Shown piece after piece: positions 47,289 through 59,835 of a stretch of 64,000 nt of DNA (position 1 is its first letter; each line of letters starts with the position of its first letter). The DNA is taken from assembly GCA_036850595.1 (NCBI GenBank), contig CM072161.1, positions 2,222,801-2,286,800 on the forward strand. Reading direction: 5' to 3'. Source of the DNA: Rhyacichthys aspro (lineage: Eukaryota > Chordata > Actinopteri > Gobiiformes > Rhyacichthyidae). Both the position numbers and the translations under genes were made by a program. The notes under the pieces are model-generated. The model was not told the origin of the DNA and did no database searches. It worked only from the letters and a program-made list of their open reading frames with translations.

Positions 47289-47313
47289 TTTTTTTTTTTT
47301 TTTTTTTTTTTTT
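47289..47313. repeat. Poly(T) tract, 25 bases
   Basis: Twenty-five consecutive T in the region 3' of DOC2, about 230 bases after a 17-base A tract at 47043-47059. No retrotransposon body was recognised between them. Confidence 0.9.
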
Positions 47314-48322
47314 GAGGAATCTGACTCTTTAAATGTAAAAGAATGTAACTGTGTAAGCCATGGATGCATTTCATTAACTGGTCACACTTCAAGATAGCTC
47401 CTATAACAATGTTTTTTTACAGTGCCAGAATGACGGCCTGAACACCACTTCTGAGTGCAACTATGGGTCCCAAATTAGAAAAACTGAATATGAAAAGAAG
47501 TCAATGGGAGGAAGCAAATTATTTTATTTTTGCCAAGAAATCCACTGTTTGTTGAAAGTAAGTTAAACATCTTTGAAAATGCAAAAAGGCCACTACATAA
47601 TAAGCATGTGCAGGGCGATTCATGCTGGGTCATTTATTAATGGCCACACAACAAAGTAGATGGAATTCACTTTGGTACAGCATGAAGTAAGCTCAAATCA
47701 TCCATGTATAGGAAATCATGTGAAGAAAGACAATGGCAACAATTACAAACAAAAAAATCTGAGTTGGGTCCAGTGTTGCAAAAAGAGCTGATAGGATTGT
47801 GCCTGTGTATTTGGCTAACTGCTATAAATTGACAGATAATACAGTTTGTTGGTGGTAAAAGCATTCTATGATTCTAAATTGAAAAAACTACCTTTTCATC
47901 TATCTTAATACTCATAGTCTTTGTCTGTTAGTCCCTATTGATGATAAATGTGGACAGATATACAACAAATTGGAATTCAGGGTCAGCACCAACATATGAC
48001 CATATAACAAATAACCAATCAGAGAAGCATTGCTTGAAATCCGTCTTATTTCAGACAAACAGTTATGATTGGTCTTATTGAGCTTGGTAGAGCTGAGGCT
48101 CAGCGGGAGGGGTTACAGACCCATTTCACCGGGCTAAGAAAGTAAATGGGTCTGGCTGGACAGGCTAGGTCTGAATGTGTGACACTGACAAATATTTGCT
48201 GCAGGTGAAATTTAGTCTCAGACTGTGAGCTCTGATCTCTTTGATTATGTCTCACTGCACAACGTGTGGCACTGATTAAAAGGCATGATGAATAATGTTA
48301 CTACAGTTAATTTATCTCTGTC

Positions 48323-48960
48323 AGTGAGCCCATTTACATGACCAGAATAATACCATAACTGTGAGTAACCAGATAATTGTAAAAATCGGATCTGACGTGT
48401 TCACATGCACAGAAATGCGATAATCAAAAAACCCTGATTTCATTATCAGATTTCTTTCGGAGTACGCACGTATGTAGTGACAAAAGACACAAACCTCCCG
48501 TTATTTTTAAAACATTTGGACTTGTTTTGCTGAACGTGGCAACGCCTGCAGTCTTAGCGTTAGCATCCTAATGTGGGAGTTTATAGATCTACAAAAAGGC
48601 TACAAGCTGCTGCTGTCCTTCATTTATACACCATGTTTGTTGTGTTTTGTTCCCCGCTAATGTTGCATTATACATCCATGTAATGTTAAAAAAAAAACTC
48701 GTTTCCTGCCTTTTTTGTTACTTTGTTTGTTTTACTCATGCACAAATGTAAAAGAACGAAATAAATCTGAGTAATGGGTTTACATGCAGGAAGATATTGG
48801 AGTATTGGGGCGAAATCAAGGTGTGTTAATCCAATTTCTCATAATCAAATAACTACTGTTATCAGATAAAGGAATTTACATTACATTGTTTACATGATCA
48901 CTTGAAGAATCTGATAACTCCAGAAATCTGATAATGATCGGATTTTTAGTGTTTATGTAA
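48323..48960. repeat. Possible non-autonomous DNA element with CATTTACATG / GTTTACATGATC motifs
   Basis: Near the left end are GCCCATTTACATGACC and TAAAAATCGGATC; near the right end are GTTTACATGATC and GATCGGATTTTTA, which mirrors the left motif. Many GATAA/TTATC motifs lie between. The ends and a target duplication could not be fixed, so this is a weak call. Confidence 0.35.
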
Positions 48961-51900
48961 CAAAATTGCATTGGGCGTCCATAATATTTTTTATTTCTTT
49001 TAAGTCAACAATTTTTCAATGTAATAATGACAAATGTCACAGTTGAATGATGGCCCCTCCTTTAACTGATGATGAGCATATAAGGTGCTTTCTGTGTGTG
49101 CTTCTAACACTCCCCCTGCTGGCCATTGTTGAAGCAACTTAAAAATCAGACAAAATAGCCAAAGTAAAAATAGCCCATGTATCCAAGGACCTTTTTTTCC
49201 CAGAAAGTCAAGTTCAGAGTTTGAGTGACAGTTGTCTCCAAATGCATCCATGGTTGAACTCCTTCTGACTGACACCATGTCTTCTGAGAATGTGCACCTT
49301 AACACATGGTTTTGTTTTGAGCTCTGAGCTTCAGACTTGATGTAAAGATGGAATGGCAGCTCTAGCGACCAATGGGAGATAATGAGGCCAGGGGACGCGT
49401 CGAGGAAACATGGCTAAGACAATGTTATTCACAATTTTTTTACGTCCAAGTCAGTCCCGAGGTCACAAGTTCCAAAGTGAACTCATGAGTCGAGAACAAA
49501 TGTCTGAATGTCAGAATTATGTCCAAGTTGTATCTGGACACATAGTTCTAATGTCTAAACTCTCATCTAACGTCTTATGGAAACAACGTTTTTAAATCAG
49601 TTGTCGCAAATAAACATTAGCTTTGTTTTAGAAAAAAGTATAACACATTTTTGATTTTCCGTAATGGTTTTGGCTAGTTTTAGAGTCTTTAGGCAAATGT
49701 TAACTTAGATTCTTCAGGATTCCTTCATCTTGTCCTAATGACAAAATAGAATATGTAATACAGCTCCTTTCTCATTTGGAGTCAATATCAGTAAAGGCAA
49801 ATTGCATGGTGCATGTGAGAAGAGTGTCTGTGCACATCTTTTGACATTTTGCACGTGACCAGATTTCTGTTTAAAAACACATAAAACATGAATACATAGA
49901 GTTTTTTTATGCATAAAGCTGTTCAAAGTTAATAAAAATAGGCACATAACAATGAACGTTCAAAGGTTATTTGAAAATAAAAGTACAAGTTATAAATCAG
50001 CAAGTGAAAATGTAGGCCAAAGTCCTCTGTGCAGTAAAGACAAATGGTAATCCTCAAATCTTAAATCAAGTCAGCATTAAAATGGGCATGCTTTATCCAA
50101 GGATTCTATCACAAATTGGAATTTTATTGTAAACATATATTTGTCTAAAGCTGAGAACAATGAATAGAGGATATGTACAGTATATATATTACTGTCCCCA
50201 GCCGTTAGAGGGCAAATGAAATGAAATGGCCTTACATTTGGAGCTTTGTCCCTCTTTACATACAGTCTGTGTTTGAGCATGTATCTGGAAATTACAGATT
50301 GTTGAACCCATAACATGGAGCTATATCATCGACATATCCTGATGTTTTAACGTTTTTCTTGACTCCCTGTCCTGTCCCAGTGCCACAAACCTGAGACGTC
50401 CTCTGGGATCCATGTATTTAAGATTTTGAGTTGGATTTTGACCTTTTAGTGCATGCTCCCTCACTCTTTTCCTTGTAAATGTCTATGACTGCCATGCTAA
50501 TAGACCTAATGTGACAGCCCTGTATCAAGCTAACAGCTCCTCCCAAACATCACCGTAAGTACTAGGCCAGGCATGTTTGTTCTTAGAGCATGTCCGTACT
50601 GTCAGTGCAGCTCTTTGTCTTTCCTCAACTGCCCAGTAACAGATGGTGGATATAGTATAGTGAATACCAACCTTTTGCATTCTTTTGTGGCACATTTACA
50701 TTTCATTTAAGTCTAGGTTGGGTAATGAACTTGGATTTTCACTTTATCTGACATTTAAAGTTTATTAATAGCCTTTTTTTTTCTCGGTTTGACCAAGTTG
50801 TACAGTTTGGTGTGGTTTGACTCATGTTTCTACTGTTCGCTTTTTTCTTTTATGCTTATATTTGACTGTTTTGATAATGGTAACCCGTCTAAAAACATGC
50901 AGTACCAAACCAACCTGTACCACTTTGTGAAGACAGGTTTTTCTATACATGAAATCCACCTTGTGACTTCTACCAATGTAATAACAGATGCAAAAACCAC
51001 AAATGGAATACAAATATACAGCTTAACAAGTAAAAATCAGAAAATGGAGAAAAAGTTATTATGGTAGGAGGCATCTTGAAATGAAAATGGAACTGACCAG
51101 CTGCATGTTTGGATTAGGTTTGTGGTGTTATTACATGCATGTTGATCAGACCTCTTCTACGTGTTAAGGCAACCCTCAGTTAGGACTTGTGTGTACAAAT
51201 GAGTGAATGTGCATTTTATTTTATGACACCATAGTGAAGAAAATCAAAAAGGATCATGTAAATGATTGATTTGAGTCGGTCGATTCTGCTCGATACATCA
51301 AGCCCGTGAGCCGGCCATGTATTTCTGACTGAAGTCACTGTGATTCATTCATGTTCATGACCATAAAAAAAGCCACACCTGTCACTGACATTTTCTGTCT
51401 GTAATCTTTTTTTATGTCATAACTTTTTATCCTGATTGCACCAACAAGGTTTACATTTATAAACTGATTTAAATCATGGTTCAACTTAATTTCCACTGCA
51501 TCAACATTTTAGTCTGCTTTAAATTAAATTCTTCTATTCTTTCAACCTATATAAAATGTAATCCTGTTCCACCAAAAGTCTAAGCCACTTAACTGTGATC
51601 TAGGTTTGACTCTGGATCTGGCTGCCTTTTGGGGATAAAATAAAGATTATAATATGTTATTATATTTTTACAACGCTACAGAATGTCTCTTCAGACATTA
51701 AATAATACCTTTCAACAAAAAGACTGTAAAGCTGTGCTGTAAGCAACACATATCACATCTGTTACATGCCCAGACTGATGACTTTTAAATGGTGTTGTTA
51801 CATTCTAGGATTAGCATTAGTTAGCTGTTAGTAACTATGTAACTAATTCATCCTTTACAAAACATGACTTCTATGTTAATAATTACCATTGTGTTATAAA

Positions 51901-52681
51901 CATGGTTTAGTGTGTGTAGTCTTGAATAATAATCCCAGCATATTTCAGCATCTGTAAATGATTTATTTACTAATTCATTGTTCATTATAATTTCATTCCT
52001 CCTTCATAATATCTAGTGTAACCAAATTCCACATAATATTAAAACTCAAGTCATTTTTTTACTTTGGCTAAATTCCAAATAGCATAAATTAAATAATAAA
52101 ATTAAACCTTCTGGTGCAACTGGGCCTTTGATTCATATTCTTAAAAAACAAATACACATTACTTTCATAGAAGCTATTAATTAGTTAATGTATACATATG
52201 TAGATGTTTATTAGTGCACACACGTCTTAACTGACGGTTTATCATATATACTTTATACTTATCAGTGATGCCCCGTCCCCCTCGCTGATGCATCACTATA
52301 CCCCTTGCCCCCATTCATCTCCTCTCTGATGAATATCTAATACCTACACGTGGTTTTGATTTTGTAACCTGTCTGCCTTTGTATGCAAGCTCAATATAAT
52401 GAAAAAAAAAACTGCATGCATATGTTACTCTTGGTTTTGTCATGAAATAACTTTGCCTAATGTTTGATACTGTTTTCTGTATAAAAAATACAATGTGTGG
52501 ATGCTACCAGTGGGTCTTTATTCTGGACAGCATTTTGTACTTCAACTATTGCATCGCCTGTTCGGCTGCTGTATCCACTATGGAAGTGTGATGTGAACTC
52601 TACTACTCTGTTGTTTGGTTTCTTTTGGAACACTCAGGCACTATGTTTGCATTATTCTGGTTCTTTGAATGTATGATTATG

Positions 52682-52735
52682 AATAAACTGTCCTAAATTA
52701 TATTTTAGTCCTACCCAGAAGAAAGGTGTCTGTTG
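52682..52735 (+). terminator. Candidate distal poly(A) site: AATAAA plus GT-rich downstream element
   Basis: AATAAA at 52682-52687 is followed about 40 bases later by GGTGTCTGTTGTTGTCTTT, a typical GU-rich downstream element. The 300 bases before it look like unique, non-repeat 3' UTR sequence. It could end a roughly 9-kb DOC2 3' UTR or a separate transcript. Confidence 0.5.
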
Positions 52736-53579
52736 TTGTCTTTATGCACCCCATGCACTCAGCATCTATCCATGAAAACACTGAAAAGACTCTTTTTGAT
52801 CGGTTCATTCGTGTTAAAGGGTCCAGTATTTAGTATTGACATTGAGCTTAACTGTTTAGTCTCATGATTATTGCTTCTTTCTGTCTCTCAAGAACGTGAT
52901 CTACCTACTGTAGGTGAAGTGTTAATTATACAAAAATCATGAACCATCCCTAGTCTATTTCCATCAGTTTACAATTATTAAAATACTTTCTTTAAACTTT
53001 CAATTCAAATTGTTGTGGCAACAGAGGCCTGTGGTTGGCACAGATTTGTTTTTCCATTTAATCTACAATACCAGAATGCTTCTCAATGTGGTTTCTATCA
53101 TGTAATATTCTCCACATTACTATTAACTGAATGACCTTTGAATGGATTTGTTTCAGCTGGGACCAAAGTGAACTTTAGCTGAGTCTCTGCAGTAGTCAGG
53201 GTTCTATTATCTGTCTGTAAATAAAACCACAAAATCCCAGACGAGCCTCCAAACAACTTACATTATCTGTTTTTTATCAATAAACAGCACCACGTCAAGG
53301 CTGTAAATGTAATAGGAAAAGACAATGATCTTTCACAGCAAGCAGGCTTTTTACCAGCTCAGGCTCTGAACCTAGAACAGTTTCTTACAATCCAAACCAG
53401 ACACAGGTACAGCATACAGGTACAATATGGGCCCAGGCCACTGTCGGTATAAGCTTTGTTTCAACTGTAGGACTTTGTCCTGAAATTACTGGTCAAAACC
53501 AACACCATGGCTACACTGCAGGAGATACAAGGTACAGTTATAAGTCTGGTCTAACTTCATAGAGGTGTTACCCTGGATT

Positions 53580-54340
53580 TATATTGTAGATGACATGAGC
53601 CACATGTCAAATCAGCTCCATCCACTTCAAGCCAGGAACAGCTCCCCAGGGAGGTGTCCAGGAGGCATCTGAAACAGACGCCAGAGCCACCTCAGCTGGC
53701 TGTTCTCTGAGCTCCACTCTCAGCATCTCTAAGGGGTGCCCCCAGCCCCTCTGTCCATAGTCAACATTGCAGATGCTCCTGTCGATCTCCAAACCCGTCC
53801 TTCCCTAAATCACTTATGACCAAGACCCTGAGATACTTGAATTCCACTTGAGGCAAGAACACTCCTCAAACATGAAGAGGGCAAGCCAGGATTTTCCACC
53901 AGAGAACTATGGCCTTGGACTTTGAGCTCCTTCATGCTCTGCTGCAAACTGTCCCAGTGCAAACTAAGCATTCTCATTTGATGAAGTGAACAAGACAACA
54001 TTGTCTGCAAAAAAACAAAGATGATCCTGTGGTCAACACACCAGACCCGCTCCGCCCTCTGACTGCACCTTAAAATTTAGTCCAAAAGAAAAATAATTAT
54101 CAGTGCCCAAGGACCGCCCTGCCAGACTCCAATACGCACCAGGGACGGATTTACTGTGGACATCCAACCAAGCCAGACCAGACAGCCCTCAGCACAGGGC
54201 CCCCACCACAAGATGCCACAAAGCACATGGTCAAACTCCTTTTCTAGGTAAAGAAAGCCGAGTGCCCAGAGAGATCAGAAACACGATGAGGGCATGCACA
54301 CTCCACACAGAAAGGACACTGGCCTCTGTGCACCACTCAT
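53580..54340 (-). pseudogene. LINE reverse-transcriptase remnant, internally deleted
   Basis: On the minus strand FADNVVLF (a degenerate FADD box) lies near 54000, followed by an EFKYL-like motif near 53840 and then, after deletions and frameshifts, MPPGHLPGEL near 53640. That is the reverse-transcriptase-to-C-terminal order of a non-LTR retrotransposon. Positions 54100-54340 also read as eroded upstream RT sequence. Frames are broken in several places. Confidence 0.6.
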
Positions 54341-54737
54341 AATATTTTTATATACAACATATTTTCTGTGGACTGCTGCTTGTGTAGCAGGCCTCTTTAT
54401 GTAAGCAGCTTTGGTGTTCTGTGATCTTGAGGGTGTCCAAAGTCCAGTGTTAGCTCAGACCTGTGCTGTGTGGGCTGGACTTCTCAGGACTTCATCACGA
54501 GAACCGGATTAGAGCTGGTCATGCTCAGTCTTTTATGTGCCTCTGCTCTGTCTGAGGCAACAGGAGGAAAGTCCAGTCTTTATGAAATTATCTTGCTATC
54601 TCCACAATAAAAATAAATATTATTATATTTCGAGTCAACATGAGTATGAGATATACAGAAACAAATACATACCACAGTTTCCTCATGACTTACCAAAAAA
54701 TACATCAGCATCTTCAAGTTAGCTTTTGAGGTAATGG

Positions 54738-54913
54738 CAGTGGTGGGCCGTCAAGGCCGGCAAGGCCTTCTCTGCTGGCCTAAACATGCTCAGAAAAGTA
54801 CATTCATTTTAGCCTGTCCCAGCAGGAATAGGGTTCGTCCGTCATTTCCAGACGAGCAACGATGAGTGGTACATCACTGAAGGCCTGAGCGTGAAATGCA
54901 CGGCCCGCCACTG
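54738..54913. mobile_element. hAT MITE, 176 bp, with exact 8-bp target-site duplication
   Basis: The left end CAGTGGTGGGCCGT and inverted right end CAGTGGCGGGCCGT match at 13 of 14. The flanks GGTAATGG at 54730-54737 and 54914-54921 are identical 8-mers, the hallmark of hAT insertion. It is too short to code and depends on a transposase elsewhere. The exact duplication suggests relatively recent insertion. Confidence 0.9.
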
Positions 54914-55009
54914 GGTAATGGTAATGTTGCATTCACACCAGATATGAATACTTAAAGTGCATTTAATAAAGTTAAAGTAAGTTAAAACATCATTGGCTTA
55001 CTCTGGTCT

Positions 55010-55300
55010 TTCTGTGAGGAGTCTGCATGTCCTCCCTGTGTCACCGTGGGTTCTCTCCGGGTTCTCTGGCTTCCTCCCAGACATGCATGTATAGGTTAAT
55101 TGGCAACTCTAAAGTATCCCTAGTGAATGAATGTGAGAGTGAATGGTTGTCTGTCAATGTACGTCTATAAGTGTCAGCCCTGCGACGAACTGGCCACTGT
55201 CCAGGATGTACCCCGCCTCAGGCCCAAAGCTGCTGGGATAGGCTCCAGCCACCCGCGACCCCACAAATGGGATAAGCGGTAGAAAATGAATGAATGAAGT
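55010..55300 (+). repeat. Dispersed fish repeat, well-preserved 3' part
   Basis: It contains TCTTTCTGTGAGGAGTCTGC, GTGGGTTCTCTCCGGG, CTGTCCAGGATGTACCCCGC and the diagnostic end GGGATAAGCGGTAGAAAATG followed by an AATG run. This is the least decayed copy here. Confidence 0.75.
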
Positions 55301-58029
55301 TAAAATATATACTACAATACAGTTTAAGTACAATTTGATACAAACTGCAACTTCACAGGTAGAACTACTAAATGCAGTCATAGGCACCATAGCTACATTG
55401 AACCACTGTGTCTCTTGTTTACACTGGAGTGGTTTGGTACAGGTCAAGTCAGTACAGGTCAGTTTCCTTTGAAAACAAAAAGAAATGAGAAGAAATGCAA
55501 AACAGCAATTTCATCTCAAATAAAACCTGTGTAGTGTTCAAAGACTACCTCTGTTGTATTCTTCGATTAAACAAGGCCAGTGTTTATTAGCAAAGCTGTT
55601 TCTGGTTTGAGACTCAGTTTTCTGGAGAACACTTATAAGAACACAGTAGGCTCTGTGAAGCTCACATTTCCACTCTGTGTCCATAAATGTGACATCTGCT
55701 ACAGAAACAGTACCACCACATTTATAAGAAATAACTTGTTTTTCTTTATGAGATAAAAAGGCTGATGTATTTGAAGCGGATGTTTAGAAATGTGGATGCA
55801 TTGTCAATAATTAACATAAATTAGATAAATCCTGGACTGTAGTGCTAGAGGCTGGAGGTAAAGTACAGCACAAAACAGTACATTAGACTGTTTCTGGTTT
55901 ATTCCCAGCTTTCTGAACATTAAATTCACAGAGCTGTGCCAATTTCGTATAATTTAGAGACTCAATATTTGAGGCACAGATTCTGCTTGTGCTTGATGCA
56001 GTGTAGACAATAAATTATGTTTTAATTCACAAAGTGAGAGCCGTACAACACTGTCGCTGTGTAAGATCATTTAGCATGTTGATGTTGAATGCTGTTGAAA
56101 TATAACTGTTTCTTAAGAGAACTAGACATTCAATATTTAATTTGAAAAAACATTTCTGTTTTATGTTGTGGTAAGGATTACCCATAGTCCGAATAACAAA
56201 CTGCAGTGTTTAGCTCCAACTTTTCGAAAGCAGGACACACACTTGGGACCTGGGGTCAAAACATCCCCAAAGCAGTACACCTGAACCATACCACTGCAGT
56301 AGAAACAAGGCTTTGTAGTCTATCCCAATGAAGGCTGGCAATTAGCATCTGAGACATTTACCACTGATGGATGAGGTATGTGATCTTTCACATGAGAAAC
56401 CCAGTCCCTGTGCTAGATTTAGCATAGCAAAAACTGTCAGACTAAAACAGTGATTTAATTAAATCCGCTTGTGACTCTTATCAAATGAGCTCTGTGCTAC
56501 AGCAGAAAGTATGCATTCTGAACAGTTACTGTTAAATGGAACCATGCAACAACACATTATCTGCTCATGTGTTCACAATGTTCTGCAGCAGCCAGATTCC
56601 TCCAGACATTTAAATCAGAGGCTCACAACATCAGTGGAATTACCCAGATTCTCCTGCACAGATGGATTTACTCCTGCTGCATTTGTATCATGAGAGTTAA
56701 TCTTTACAGAGGTCACACTGTCACAAGTCAGATCTAATAAAACAGACCACTGCACTGGCTCCATGCTGAATTTTATTTGTTACATACACTAGGTGCAATT
56801 TTCTTCAGCTGTTTCTCTGAAGGGGTGATAACTAGGTTACTTTTTACCCCAGAATATACTGTATGTATACTGAAGACTTAAGATCCTTTGATTTGAATGG
56901 TTCTTGGTCATGAAAATGGGAAAATAATGAGGGGAACGTTTTTTTGATGCACGCTTTTAAAGTTTAGACCATTATGGTGTCCTCATACGGTATGAAAATC
57001 TTAAGCTTTGAAAAGCATTGAAGATGATTAGATGAAATGCCCTGGACTCCCTTGTGCATACATTAGGTTTGATGTGTGTTCCTATAAGGTCATAGTAAAG
57101 TGGCCCTTACATTCATCGAGCCCAGAGGCAGCCCTCAGACTGATGCTTAGACCTCAATGCAGATTGAACTTGTCTGAATACTCTTTACCTCTCTGGAAAC
57201 TCTGTCCTAGGCTAAATACAAATACACAACTAAAACTATTGTATACCAAAATCTCTACTGCTTGATTCTCACCAAAAGCACAACAACCGCTGGTCATCAC
57301 TCAGGTCTGTCTCATCCCAACACCAGGTCTACTCTTAGTCGGAGGGCTTCCACAGAAAGCTTTTGCAAAGTGCTGGTTCTTTAGATGTGTGATTAAAGCA
57401 CCTGCATTAATGGCATCTAACCAGGTGATTTCATCAATCAGATGTTTAATAATATGCCAATTGAAGTCTTGACACATAGGTCTTAGGGCTATACAGCACG
57501 ACCTCAGAGAGCGTTAATCAGAGAGTTTGTTGAATTAAGCTATTGTTTTACTTAAGACAGTAAACTATAGCTTGATATCCTTTTTGTGCTCAGTGAACTG
57601 CATTAGTCATTGCATTTGACAAATGCAGTCACCAAGCAACAGAATAATCTCTTTTCAAAAATATTTTTGGTTATCTTGATTTTGACATTTAATTGAGTTC
57701 TTCACGAGCTTTTAAGTATTTGTGACTGTATGTGTCTACTCTATAACAATCTGTCCTTTTCATTCGCTGAAGTCATGTCATGACAATCAGCACCTATAGT
57801 CGACCAATTTCAGTATTATCAAAACCCTCTAAGCATTAGCATTTATTAGCAACATTGCCCATTAAAGAGTGAGTCTCTAATTTGTAGGAAATTGGTGCCG
57901 CTCGATGAATTCAGTGTGCACAAAGGGAGAAGTAAACCAGATGTCTATAACAGCTGAATACAGCATCACTATACAGTAGGATACACTCTTTTTTTAGAAT
58001 CATTATAGGCAGTTAATCTAAACTGAGCT

Positions 58030-58234
58030 TGTATGATTTATTTCAGTTCAACTCAGCTCAACTTTATTTATCCCCAAGGGCAAATTTAATTGTTGCAGGG
58101 AATGGTCTATGTTGTTCAGTATAGCTTCCGTCCTGTTGTCTTTTGCTCCACTGCTTCAACCAGTCTCCAAACTAATACTTACTGTTTAATCACCTATGAT
58201 CTGTTTTTCTGAGACTGCCCCTAAGAGACTACAG
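58030..58234 (-). repeat. Older LINE-like repeat, left part (host of nested hAT)
   Basis: CTTTATTTATCCCCAAGGGC is the complement of a GGGGATAAATAAAG-type LINE tail, so the element would run on the minus strand with its 3' end here. The right part (59050-59290) resumes after the hAT insertion. The clade is uncertain. Confidence 0.4.
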
Positions 58235-59049
58235 CAGTGGTTCTCAAACTTTTTTCAGTTAAGTACCCCCTAAAAAATATTTTTTTAGCCAAGTACCCCT
58301 TGCAATAGGTTGAGCATTTTTGATTAAAAAAAGAGCTGAAAATCCTTTCTATGCAAAAGGTGTTTGTTTTATGTTTAACACTGTTTCTCTAATAACTCAT
58401 CTTTATAACAATATGTTGTGTGCAAATGTTTCAACCATTAAAACTGTTTTGTTAGTCTGGATTTAACATAAAGAGAGCTGGTGGTGGCTGAGTGAGTGAG
58501 GGGCAGTGAAGTGTCTGTTTCTGAACGACGTGTACGTTTCTGATCAACATTAAGCTCAAAGCCAGGTGTCCACTACTCGTTGACAAGTGGGTGTTTCAGC
58601 CGTTGCAGTTGCTTTTTCACAACTGCTGCGTCTGGCTCAGACAACTGCTCTTGTTTTGATCTCACGAGATTTCTGTCACCGGTGCAGAGGTTACTTCAGA
58701 GCAAGTCGGTATCAAGTCGGACACAAATCTAACCGGCGTGCACTGCGCACCGATCGGCACCGATCAAAACTGCGCAGGTCTGGCTCAAGTCCAACGCACC
58801 TATTGAGATGCTGCTGGAGATGAGCTGGCTTCATGGCACTGTTAGCTAACGTCTCACCACAGATAAAGCACAGAGGCCGCTGTCTGGGTTAAGTTTCCCG
58901 CTGCGTTGCTGCTACGTTTCAACCACAAATCTAAACTAGCTGTCACTCGCTTCTTATGACATTTGACACAGGGTTAAAACTTCAAGTACCCCCCTGGGTT
59001 GCTTCCAAGTACCCCAGGGGGTACGTGTACCCCGATTTGAGAAAGAAGG
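58235..59049. mobile_element. hAT-derived element, 815 bp, with exact 8-bp target-site duplication
   Basis: It begins CAGTGGTTCTCAAACTTTTT, the classic hAT terminus, with AGTACCCC motifs just inside both ends; the right end TTTGAGAAAGAAGG is a diverged complement. GACTACAG flanks both sides exactly (58227-58234 and 59050-59057). It carries a minus-strand BED-finger relic and is otherwise deleted. Flanking sequence on both sides looks like an older LINE-like repeat, so the insertion is nested. Confidence 0.9.
58796..58893 (-). pseudogene. BED-type zinc-finger relic of a hAT transposase
   Basis: The minus strand reads RPLCFICGETLANSAMKPAH then LQQHLNRC. The CxxC pair, the ANSAMKP block and the HLxxHL spacing match the N-terminal BED finger of hAT transposases of the ZBED5/SCAND3 type. 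No catalytic domain remains in the element. Confidence 0.7.
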
Positions 59050-59290
59050 GACTACAGCATAAACTGTAATAGTTATTACTGCAGTTTATAGTTTACATTA
59101 AAAAAACCTTAGAATTCTCTGGCCTTTCCTATAAAGTTCATCTGTATTTATGGACCAGTCCAGCTCTTTGTCCAGAAGTATTTATAGGTAGAAACTATTT
59201 CACTAACTTCTCCACTAATAGTCACAGTTTGAACTGAGGGAGTCATGTATCTTACCTGAAGTTAATGACCATCTCTTGACCTATACCATT
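59050..59290 (-). repeat. Older LINE-like repeat, right part after nested hAT
   Basis: It contains AGTTAATGACCATCTCTTG, a phrase recurring in minus-oriented fish LINE copies (from memory). It is read as the continuation of 58030-58234 across the hAT insertion. Confidence 0.35.
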
Positions 59291-59329
59291 TAGTAGAAAC
59301 AAGTCTTTTTATACTGTCACATCCTCAGT

Positions 59330-59640
59330 CTGTTGCCACTGTGGCAGATAAATACTCAGAGGTGCTGATAGGTGCCCAGCTGAACTCTGGCTGAGCTTAC
59401 TCTGCTGCGTTTCATTTGAAAGTGCCAGAGAACTTTCCCGATGACTCAACGTGTAAATAAATAGCAGAGGCACCGTGGTGTTAATTGTCTCTCGCCGTGG
59501 GCCTCTGTCTCCAGCATTTGAAGCCTCTGTGCTAATTGTAAGAGCAATTAGCTGTAACAGCCCACAACAAAGCATTAATTAGGCAAACACAGATGAGAGC
59601 GGTGCCACAGCAGCACCGAGATAATTGAGACCAGAGTGTC
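59330..59640. promoter_or_regulatory. Homeodomain-site-rich CNE-like block
   Basis: Five TAAT-type cores lie within 150 bases: TTAATTG at 59481, CTAATTG at 59532, CAATTAG at 59545, ATTAATTAGG at 59574 and ATAATTG at 59621. The segment is unique, GC-balanced and sits 2.5 kb before the CASTOR start. It is read as a candidate enhancer. Confidence 0.38.
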
Positions 59641-59796
59641 AAGATTTATGAACTGGAAAACTAAAGCAGCGGTAACAACCGTTGTTCTGCTGGTGATCAG
59701 ATCCAACTGTGAGACGAACAAAGACAAACAGCGCTCTGTGGAAATATCTCAAATATTTAGTGTCTAATAAAAGTAATAATTTGATTCTCTTCTTAG

Positions 59797-59798
59797 GA

Positions 59799-59834
<36 letters not shown>

Positions 59835-59835
59835 G
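59797..59835. repeat. GAAA tetranucleotide microsatellite
   Basis: About nine to ten GAAA units, directly right of the homeodomain-site-rich block at 59330-59640. Confidence 0.95.

Noticed and set aside
47043..47313. A17 and T25 tracts 230 bases apart as retroposon ends
   Set aside because: No target duplication or recognisable body between them.
53214..53226. TGTAAATAAA as a further poly(A) signal or Pumilio site after 52.7 kb
   Set aside because: No GU-rich element follows and it lies beyond the stronger site at 52682.
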